Shown here piece by piece: positions 58,243-64,000 of a DNA stretch of 64,000 nt (positions are counted from its first letter, which is position 1; every line of letters begins with the position of its first letter). The translations under genes and the position numbers were made by a program. The stretch is from assembly GCA_963707135.1 (NCBI GenBank), contig CAVPOY010000012.1, forward strand, positions 13,347 to 77,346, written 5' to 3'. Source of the stretch: JBGSTR01 sp963707135 (lineage in GTDB: Bacteria; Pseudomonadota; Gammaproteobacteria; Chromatiales; Chromatiaceae). The notes under the pieces are model-generated. The model saw only the letters and a list, made by a program, of their open reading frames with translations. It searched no databases and was not told the DNA's origin.

Positions 58243-59259
58243 ATGCCGAGGCGGCGGCTCTCCGAGCGCCAGATCCAGCGCATCCACACCATCCAGGAAC
58301 GCCGCCGCCAGCGTCTCGCTACCCGCGCCGACAACGCGCTCGCGGAGATCGAGGGAGAGCCCACGCCGCAAGAGGGCCGCGTCGTCGTCCGTCACGGCGC
58401 CAACCTGGCCATCGAGGACACTGCCGGGCGCATCCACCACTGCCTGACGCGACGACACATCGGTCACCCGGTCTGCGGGGACCGTGTCGTCTGGCAGCCG
58501 ACGACCGGCGCCGAGGGTGTCGTGACCGCGATCCTGCCCCGGCGCACGCTGCTCAGCCGGCCCGACTACAGCGGCCAGGACAAGCCCCTGGCCGCGAATC
58601 TGACCCGTCTGCTCATTCTGATCGCGCCACAGCCGCCGCCGAGCGGGTACCTCGTCGACCAGTACCTGATCGCGGCGGAGACCGTCGGCGTGCAAGCGCT
58701 GATCGTCGCGAACAAGATGGACCTGCTCGATGCGGAGGCACGCCAGACCTTCCAGGCGGCATACGCCTATTACCGGGAGATCGGCTACGAGACGCTCTGG
58801 ACCAGCTTGCGGGATCCCGCGACGCTGGCCGACCTGACCACCCGTCTAGCCGGCGAAACGACCATCCTGGTGGGCCAGTCGGGGGTCGGCAAGTCCTCGC
58901 TGGTAAAGGCCCTGCTGCCCGATCGGTCGATCCAGATCGGCCGCCTGTCGGCGGCCACCGGGCTCGGGCGCCACACGACCTCGGCGGCGACCTGCTACCG
59001 AATGCCGGGCGGGGGCTCGCTGATCGACTCACCGGGCGTACGCAGCTTCCGGCTCGGCGCCATCGATCGCGACACGCTGCAGCGGGGCTTCCGCGAGTTT
59101 CGGCCCCACATCGGCCGTTGTCGATTCGCCGACTGTCATCACGACCGGGAGCCCGGTTGTGCGATCCTTCATGCGGTCGAGGCGGGTCAGATCGCGCCCG
59201 AGCGGCTCGCCAACTTCCGGCATTTGGCGGCGAACCTGGAACGTGGGTCCGCCCCGTGA
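58243..59259 (+). CDS. rsgA: Ribosome small-subunit maturation GTPase RsgA
   Basis: A 338-residue circularly permuted GTPase of late 30S assembly. After an OB-fold, motifs run in permuted order: G4 IVANKMDLL, G1 LVGQSGVGKSSLVKAL, G3 LIDSPGVRSFRLG. A zinc knuckle follows (CRFADCHHDREPGCAI). It lies near orn, as in E. coli. Confidence 0.96.
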   Translation: MPRRRLSERQIQRIHTIQERRRQRLATRADNALAEIEGEPTPQEGRVVVRHGANLAIEDTAGRIHHCLTRRHIGHPVCGDRVVWQPTTGAEGVVTAILPRRTLLSRPDYSGQDKPLAANLTRLLILIAPQPPPSGYLVDQYLIAAETVGVQALIVANKMDLLDAEARQTFQAAYAYYREIGYETLWTSLRDPATLADLTTRLAGETTILVGQSGVGKSSLVKALLPDRSIQIGRLSAATGLGRHTTSAATCYRMPGGGSLIDSPGVRSFRLGAIDRDTLQRGFREFRPHIGRCRFADCHHDREPGCAILHAVEAGQIAPERLANFRHLAANLERGSAP

Positions 59260-59277
59260 CAACTCCATGAGGACGGC

Positions 59278-59742
59278 ATGGCTTACTGGCTGATGAAATC
59301 CGAGCCCGACGCCTTCGGCATCGACGACCTTCGATCCCGACCCGGACAGACCGAGCCCTGGGACGGCGTGCGCAACTATCAGGCGCGCAACATGATGCGC
59401 GACGAGATGCGCGTCGGCGATCGGATCCTCTTTTATCACTCCAACTGCGACGTACCCGGTGTGGTCGGTATCGCCGAAGTCGCCAGCGACGCCTACCCCG
59501 ATCCCACCGCGTTCGATCCCGAGGCCCGGTACTTCGATGCCAAGAGTGACCCGGACAACCCCCGCTGGTGGCTGGTGGACGTGCGCTACGTCCGCCATTT
59601 GAAGCGCACCATCGCGCTCGCCGAGCTCAGGGAGCACGCCGACGGGGCGCTCAAGGACATGCCTCTGGTGCGCAAGGGCAACCGGCTGTCGATCATGCCC
59701 GTGACACCGCGGCAGTGGTCGTTCATCCTCGGACTCGAGTAG
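59278..59742 (+). CDS. EVE-domain protein
   Basis: A 154-residue single-domain EVE/ASCH-superfamily protein. The start MAYWLMKSEPDAFGIDDL and the segments WDGVRNYQARNMMRD, FYHSN and RWWLVDVRYVRH are the usual conserved blocks. EVE domains read modified bases in DNA or RNA; the physiological role of these stand-alone proteins is not settled. It has a GAGGA sequence upstream and probably shares a transcript with rsgA. Confidence 0.9.
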   Translation: MAYWLMKSEPDAFGIDDLRSRPGQTEPWDGVRNYQARNMMRDEMRVGDRILFYHSNCDVPGVVGIAEVASDAYPDPTAFDPEARYFDAKSDPDNPRWWLVDVRYVRHLKRTIALAELREHADGALKDMPLVRKGNRLSIMPVTPRQWSFILGLE

Positions 59743-59768
59743 CCTCGGCCTTTTTCGAGGGCTCGGCC

Positions 59769-60167
59769 ATGACCCAATCCAGAGCGTTCCGGAGCGAGGA
59801 ACCGGGCCGGCGGCCGGCGGGCACTACTCCGGAGTACTTCGCACGCGCGCTCGCCGACTCGACCCGGCTGCGCATCCTGATGCTGCTGCTGGGGCGCGGG
59901 GAGCTGTGCGTCTGCGAGCTCACCGAGGCGCTCGCCCTGCCGCAGCCCAAGATCTCGCGGCACCTCGCCGTCTTGCGCGAGTCCGGGATGCTGCTCGACC
60001 GCCGGGCTGGGCTCTGGATCCACTACCGCGTCCACCCGGACCTACCCGCTTGGGCGCGCGAGGCCTTGATCGCCGTCGGCAGGGGATGCACCGGCGAGCA
60101 ACCGTTCGAATCGGACCGGACGCGCCTCGCCCGGCTAACGCCAGATTCGACCGGGACCTGCAGCTGA
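59769..60167 (+). CDS. ArsR/SmtB-family metal(loid)-type regulator
   Basis: A 132-residue winged-helix repressor. The helix-turn-helix is LALPQPKISRHLAVLRESGM, preceded by GELCVCELTEAL, where the paired cysteines match the As(III)-binding alpha-3 site of ArsR. No arsenic gene follows within the window, so its target is unclear. The longer open frame upstream is the shadow of the EVE gene. Confidence 0.85.
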   Translation: MTQSRAFRSEEPGRRPAGTTPEYFARALADSTRLRILMLLLGRGELCVCELTEALALPQPKISRHLAVLRESGMLLDRRAGLWIHYRVHPDLPAWAREALIAVGRGCTGEQPFESDRTRLARLTPDSTGTCS

Positions 60168-60339
60168 TCCGGTGACGATCGACCCGGGCTATAGCGCACT
60201 CGACGAACCTGATCTACGCGCCGTCTTCCTAGGCGCTCGTCCGCTGACCGGCCGCCGTCGGCGCCGGCGGCACGGGAGGGCTTGCAGCATGGCGGCAGAC
60301 CCGGAAAAATTGGCACAGCCAACAGCCCGGACCGATAGG

Positions 60340-60741
60340 ATGCCCTACCTCAAGAAACTCCCGTTGCGTACCGTCGTGCTCACCCTTGCGCTCAGCGGCG
60401 CCCCCGCGGCCCACGCCTTCAAATGCCTGCCGATCTACGGCAACTGGTGCGGTCCGGGGCACCCGACCGCCGCGGCGCTGCCGCCGATCGACGCCTTCGA
60501 CGCCGCCTGCATGCGCCACGACGCCTGCACCTCGGCGCCCGTCCCGGAGGCCGCCTGCGACCGCGCCTTCGTCGGCGAGATCCATCAACTGGCCGCCCAG
60601 ACGGGCTACCTGCCCCGCCCCTTGCAGTGGGCCGAATACCTGATCCGGCTCAAGGCCGGAGGTCCATGGGGCGGCATGCCGATGCCGACCCCGGGCGATG
60701 CCATGGGGCTGATGTCGAGCGTTCTGTCGCCCTGCTGGTGA
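60340..60741 (+). CDS. Exported phospholipase A2-like protein
   Basis: From the ATG at 60340 the protein has 133 residues: a signal peptide (to about residue 26, APAAHA) then a secreted PLA2-type core. The calcium loop YGNWCGPG, the catalytic pair in DAACMRHDAC and the following cysteines (PEAACDRAF) match the family. It should hydrolyse the sn-2 ester of phospholipids outside the cytoplasm, but activity is inferred. An ATG at 60289 has a stronger ribosome site (GGGAGG) and would only lengthen the signal's N-terminal region. The catalytic aspartate further along is not obvious. Confidence 0.72.
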   Translation: MPYLKKLPLRTVVLTLALSGAPAAHAFKCLPIYGNWCGPGHPTAAALPPIDAFDAACMRHDACTSAPVPEAACDRAFVGEIHQLAAQTGYLPRPLQWAEYLIRLKAGGPWGGMPMPTPGDAMGLMSSVLSPCW

Positions 60742-60806
60742 TCCTGGGGGCGGACGAACCGGCACCAGTTCGCCCAATTATCGCTGGCCCTTTCGCTCCG
60801 TCCCTC

Positions 60807-61541
60807 TCAGTTGAAAAGACCCCGCAACGGCTCGGACCACCGCTCCGCCCAGGCGATCACCAAGGCAATCCGGGCATCCGACAGATCGAGTGCGAACAGG
60901 AGCCTGTTGGGCACGCCGTCCCGAGGCGCGAGCCAGAACAGCACGCCGACGGCCGCCGCCATCCCCAGGCTGCTGACAGGGTCGGAAAGGCTGAAGGGCT
61001 TGAGCGCGGTGCCGAATGAGCGCCGGACCCGGGTGTTGAGCAGGTCGACACTGTAGAGCTCGTCCAGGCACAGGTGGGTCAAATAGCCGATACCGACCAT
61101 CCATCCGGCGGCCCAGGCGGTCGGCGGTGGCGTCCCCAGTAGCCGGGAGGCGACGTTTACGGTCGCCAGGGCCGCGAACGCGACGCCGAGCCAAGAGTGC
61201 CAGATGCCCCGATGCACGGTGAAGCGGGCAAAGACCTCGAAGAGAGCAAACCGGACGGAGAATAGGACCCCGACCCAGAGCAGCGCGAGCGTCAACGCCG
61301 GCAGCCCCCCGGCCAGGGGCAGCGTCAGCGCGAACGCGAGCGCGACGCCGAGCACGCCGAAGAAGCCGCGAACCGGCGCCGAGGCATCGGCATCGATGTC
61401 CGGAAGCAGACTGCCTACCACGCCGAGGACGAAAAGGCCCAATGTCTGCCGATCGCTCGCCAGGCCGAGCCCGTGCAGCGCGAGCACCGCGCCACCGCTG
61501 ACGAGAATTCCCCCGTTGAGGTGCGTCTGGAAGTTCGCCAT
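60807..61541 (-). CDS. DUF457/YdjM-like membrane-bound metal-dependent hydrolase
   Basis: A 244-residue protein with several helices. The start MANFQTHLNGGILVSGG and the loops GSLLPDIDADASAP and RGIWHSWLG hold the His/Asp residues expected of YdjM-like membrane hydrolases; HLCLDELYSVD is a further conserved site. In E. coli YdjM is an SOS-induced membrane protein of unknown substrate. It is convergent with the PLA2-like gene. Confidence 0.82.
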   Translation of the reverse strand: MANFQTHLNGGILVSGGAVLALHGLGLASDRQTLGLFVLGVVGSLLPDIDADASAPVRGFFGVLGVALAFALTLPLAGGLPALTLALLWVGVLFSVRFALFEVFARFTVHRGIWHSWLGVAFAALATVNVASRLLGTPPPTAWAAGWMVGIGYLTHLCLDELYSVDLLNTRVRRSFGTALKPFSLSDPVSSLGMAAAVGVLFWLAPRDGVPNRLLFALDLSDARIALVIAWAERWSEPLRGLFN

Positions 61542-61554
61542 CGCGGACGGTTAC

Positions 61555-61627
61555 TCTGACCCCACTCAGGTGCCTGGCACCGGCAATCGCGTTAGCCTAG
61601 CCGATCAGGGGCTCAAGTTCTGACCCC
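61555..61627. repeat. Small repeat cluster with TCTGACCCC pair and palindrome
   Basis: TCTGACCCC occurs at 61555-61563 and again at 61619-61627. Between them lies GGTGCC-T-GGCACC (61569-61581). This combination recalls short dispersed repeats seen between genes of many proteobacteria. No coding capacity. Confidence 0.5.
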
Positions 61628-61658
61628 GCCGATATCGCCAAGAGTAGACGCCCTTCGC

Positions 61659-62147
61659 ATGACAACTCCGGACGCGCCGTACGCCGAGCCCTGCGAGTCG
61701 AATCGCTTTCTGATCGACCACGCCCGGTTGATGTATTCGAGCTACCGGCGGCTCACGGGTCGCGAGCTCGTCGACCCCGGTCTGGACGCGGCCGAGGCAG
61801 CCCGCGACTTGTTCGAGGCCCCGTTTGCGCTGCTCTCCCACAACACCTCACCGGACCCGCTGCTGACGTACGGCAACCGGACCGCGCTCGATCTCTTCGA
61901 GCTGGACTGGGCCCGGCTTACCCGGATGCCGTCCCGTTTTACGGCCCAAGCGCCCAACCGGGACGAGCGCGCCCGTCTGTTGGCGGAAGTCGCCGCCAGA
62001 GGATTCATCGACGACTACTCCGGGGTGCGTATCTCCGCCACAGGCCGCCGCTTCCTGATCGAGCATGCGACGGTTTGGAACCTGGTCGACGGGTCCGGGC
62101 GACTTCAGGGTCAGGCCGCGACCTTCTGCCAGTGGCGGATGCTGTAA
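61659..62147 (+). CDS. MEKHLA-domain protein
   Basis: A 162-residue soluble protein matching the stand-alone MEKHLA (PAS-related) family of bacteria. SPDPLLTYGNRTALDLFELD, SRFTAQAPNRDERARLL and FLIEHATVWNLVDGSGRLQG are the conserved blocks. PAS-like folds sense small ligands or redox state, but the role of this family is unknown. Confidence 0.82.
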   Translation: MTTPDAPYAEPCESNRFLIDHARLMYSSYRRLTGRELVDPGLDAAEAARDLFEAPFALLSHNTSPDPLLTYGNRTALDLFELDWARLTRMPSRFTAQAPNRDERARLLAEVAARGFIDDYSGVRISATGRRFLIEHATVWNLVDGSGRLQGQAATFCQWRML

Positions 62148-62183
62148 GGCAAGGGGATCGGCCGGCGGGCTCGGCGCGAGTGC

Positions 62184-62210
62184 TCTACGCGGTCTACGCG
62201 GTCTACGCGT
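62184..62210. repeat. Tandem repeat of nine bases
   Basis: The unit TCTACGCGG occurs almost three times in a row in the gap between the MEKHLA and DsrE-like genes. It lies outside any recognised gene. Confidence 0.7.
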
Positions 62211-62323
62211 ATTGAGATCGCTCGATTGCGCCCCGAGCGTTTCGACCAGAACGCCGCCGCACCAACCGCTCTCCGGTTTCTGCGCCTAGCGTCCGGCCAA
62301 TCGCGAAAACGGAGCACACTCCA

Positions 62324-62923
62324 ATGACACGTCTACCCAGGGCTCTTAGCGGACGCGGGACGCGATCCAATCCGGAAAAGGTATCGATTGCCGAACGTGG
62401 CGGTCCGAGGGGACCGACGATCGCCGGCCTGCTGCTGACGCTGGCGATGCTAATCGTCGGCAACGCCGCGCGTGCCGAGGCCACGGTCGTCCAGACACCC
62501 TACGGCGAGCAGAAGGTCGTGTTCGATTTCTATTTCGACGATCCGGCGAAGATCGACAGTGCCCTCTACTGGGTTCGTGCCCTGCTGAACCCGCTGTTGG
62601 GTGAGCCCTACGGCTACGCCCCCGAGTCCCTGGACCTGATCGTGCTGATACACGGGACGGAGATCGTCACGACCGTCAAGCACAACTACGAGCGCTACCG
62701 CGACGCAGTCGAGCGCATGCGCTACTACGCGAGCCTGGGAATCCGGTTCCGGGTATGCGGGTTGGCGGCGGAGGACTATGGTTACAAGCCCGAGGACTTC
62801 CATGACTTCATCGAGCTTGCACCCTCCGCAGTCGCCGAGCTTGCCCACTGGCAGCTTCAGGGCTACGCCTTGATACGGCCCGATATCATGGAAAAGAAGT
62901 ACGCGATCGAGGAAATTCGCTAG
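62324..62923 (+). CDS. DsrE-family exported protein
   Basis: A 199-residue protein. A long signal-like N-terminus has its hydrophobic core at about residues 32-50 (IAGLLLTLAMLIVGNAARA). The following domain has the DsrE-like fold pattern: KVVFDFYFDDPAKID, LDLIVLIHGTEIV, IRFRVCGLAAEDYGYK and IELAPSAVAELAHWQLQGYA. Similar periplasmic DsrE-like proteins are common in sulfur-oxidising bacteria, but the sulfur-transfer cysteine role is unproven here. One cysteine is present (RVCGL). Confidence 0.8.
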   Translation: MTRLPRALSGRGTRSNPEKVSIAERGGPRGPTIAGLLLTLAMLIVGNAARAEATVVQTPYGEQKVVFDFYFDDPAKIDSALYWVRALLNPLLGEPYGYAPESLDLIVLIHGTEIVTTVKHNYERYRDAVERMRYYASLGIRFRVCGLAAEDYGYKPEDFHDFIELAPSAVAELAHWQLQGYALIRPDIMEKKYAIEEIR

Positions 62924-63768
62924 CCGAGGGTGCCCCGACCGCGAGCCGCTACCCGCTGCTCGTCCGCGGCCAGCCCACTGCCCGCCGGGATGGACAGCTC
63001 GTGGTCGCCGAGATCCTCGTCGATACTGAACGTCGGCCCGTCGTCGAAATCCTCCTCGAGCGCGAGCCTGGGCTCGGTGCGCGGCCGCTCTTCGACCTGA
63101 GGCGCCGGCTTGACTGTCTTGGGCACGAATCGCGGCGGCTCGGCCCGCCTATCCCCCCTCATCGGCACCGGCGTCAGGCGAGGCTCCCGGTCGTCCTCGC
63201 CGATGACCTCGGATAGACCGTTCAGCACGGCCTGAGTCTCCCGCCTGGGCGGCTCCTCGGCCTTCGAATCAATGCGCACCGCCTGCATGGCCGCGAACAC
63301 CTGCTCCTCGATGTCCACCACGGAGTAGATGTCGCTCTCGCGAAACTGGACGAAGGGCAGACGTGCCGCCGCGCAGACGCCCGCCAACGCATCCCTCGGC
63401 GGGCGCTTGCGGAATCGCGAACGCGGCGCCAGGTTGACCGCGCAGCCGATCGCGCCGGTCTCGGCGGTGCAGACCAGGAAATCGAAGCATCGGTCATTGA
63501 TGCGCGCGTAGGCCCGCTCGCGGCTGCGACGGTCGGCACGCCGACTGACCCCGATGACCTCCGCGGCCCGCACCTTGCCGTAGACCCGGTAGCCGTCTCC
63601 GACCGCCCTCTCCAGTACCGCCAGGAAGGCCAGCTGGTCCGGGGTGAACAGCGCGCCGTCGGCAACGTACGGCAGCCGGTGGCGCCGGGCCAAGCTTCGG
63701 CGCAGGCTGAACACGAAGGCCACGAAAACGAGAGCCGCCAGGCCGAGCAGAAAATAGAATGGTGCCAA
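62920..63768 (-). CDS. Membrane-anchored DUF2726 protein
   Basis: A 282-residue protein if a TTG at 63768 is used. That start has GAGGA upstream and puts a membrane helix (FYFLLGLAALVFVAFVF) right at the N-terminus. An ATG at 63885 would give 321 residues with an odd leader. The DUF2726 domain is at about residues 35-170 (LFTPDQLAFLAVLERAVGDG, then RCFDFLVC). A long acidic and proline-rich tail follows. DUF2726 has a restriction-endonuclease-like fold in related proteins; function unknown. Its stop overlaps the end of the DsrE-like gene by four bases. Confidence 0.72.
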   Translation of the reverse strand: MAPFYFLLGLAALVFVAFVFSLRRSLARRHRLPYVADGALFTPDQLAFLAVLERAVGDGYRVYGKVRAAEVIGVSRRADRRSRERAYARINDRCFDFLVCTAETGAIGCAVNLAPRSRFRKRPPRDALAGVCAAARLPFVQFRESDIYSVVDIEEQVFAAMQAVRIDSKAEEPPRRETQAVLNGLSEVIGEDDREPRLTPVPMRGDRRAEPPRFVPKTVKPAPQVEERPRTEPRLALEEDFDDGPTFSIDEDLGDHELSIPAGSGLAADEQRVAARGRGTLG

Positions 63769-63918
63769 TTGATTTGGTCCTCGGCTCCCGTCTGGGCGCC
63801 GGAAGCCGCCGTCAGCCAGACAGGCGTCCACGGGGCGCAAAAACAAAGGGTTGAGAGGATACAGGAACGCCCGCCCGGAAGTCACGCGCGGCGCAAGCCC
63901 GTAATGTTGCCGGGCTCG

Positions 63919-63947
63919 TTGAGAATCGGTCCGCCGTGGGCTATCTT
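63919..63947 (+). promoter_or_regulatory. Promoter of tRNA-Leu
   Basis: TTGAGA (63919-63924) and TATCTT (63942-63947) with a 17-base spacer, followed by a GC-rich stretch and the tRNA at 63961. The GC-rich discriminator fits stringent control of stable-RNA genes. Confidence 0.75.
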
Positions 63948-63960
63948 GCGCGCCAGCAAC

Positions 63961-64000
63961 GCGCGGGTGGCGGAATTGGTAGACGCCCTGGATTTAGGTT
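63961..64000 (+). tRNA. tRNA-Leu (anticodon TAG), 5' part, cut by window end
   Basis: Begins with acceptor GCGCGGG, then TG, the D arm GGCGGAATTGGTAGACGC, and the start of the anticodon arm CTGGATTTAGGTT with anticodon TAG. The variable arm, T arm and 3' end lie beyond the window. Confidence 0.9.

Noticed and set aside
57792..58695. Upstream extension of the orn frame to 482 codons
   Set aside because: The extension lies antisense to the cytochrome and rsgA genes; the internal ATG with GGAGG gives a normal-length oligoribonuclease.

Overview
The window is core chromosome of a high-GC gammaproteobacterium. The evidence is the tpiA-secG-tRNA-Leu-nuo order, the queG/nnr-tsaE-amiC-mutL-miaA-hfq-hflX-hflK-hflC-yjeT-purA superoperon known from E. 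coli, a full ccmABCDEFGHI cytochrome c maturation set, and a tmRNA tag (ANDDNYALAA) of the gammaproteobacterial type. Complex I, c-type cytochromes and a Na+-translocating oxaloacetate decarboxylase together suggest a respiring, possibly halophilic or sulfur-associated Chromatiales-like organism. That placement is inference, not demonstrated.

Layout. 1-1190 (minus): start of bamC, then dapA. 1335-16227 (minus): all 14 nuo genes in the order A to N, with a sigma70-like promoter upstream of nuoA. 16360-17844 (minus): terminator, tRNA-Leu(GAG), secG, tpiA. 17972-18896 (plus): smpB and ssrA with its terminator. 18.9-31.9 kb is an accessory segment. It holds degraded sequence, two exported proteins of unknown role, and a type I restriction-modification operon on the minus strand (hsdM, hsdS, mntA, hepT, hsdR). 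A roughly 1.6 kb candidate mobile element encoding a 505-residue orphan protein has broken that operon. 31.97-39.0 kb (minus): ccmA to ccmI. 39.2-42.5 kb (minus): oadG-oadA-oadB. 42.5-56.0 kb (minus): the nnr to purA superoperon with hisZ added. 56.1-60.7 kb is mainly plus strand: queG, (orn on minus), a small cytochrome c, rsgA, an EVE-domain gene, an ArsR regulator and a phospholipase A2-like exported protein. 60.8-64.0 kb: a DUF457 membrane protein, a MEKHLA-domain protein, a DsrE-like exported protein, a DUF2726 membrane protein, and the 5' end of tRNA-Leu(TAG) cut by the window edge.

How the genes work together. Complex I feeds electrons to quinone and cytochrome chains whose c-type cytochromes are matured by the ccm genes. 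SmpB and tmRNA form the ribosome-rescue pair. HflK/HflC (FtsH modulators), Hfq, MiaA, MutL, TsaE and the amidase form the housekeeping superoperon.

Two points deserve care. First, reading frames are broken by single-base indels: a few in nuoN, ccmF, ccmG and ccmH, but many in hsdR and hsdM, although the encoded residues remain well conserved. These look more like consensus errors than old decay. Second, the segment of hsdS that should encode its first target-recognition domain is replaced by a stop-rich, GATC-rich stretch of about the right length. That could be a consensus collapsed over alternative specificity domains.
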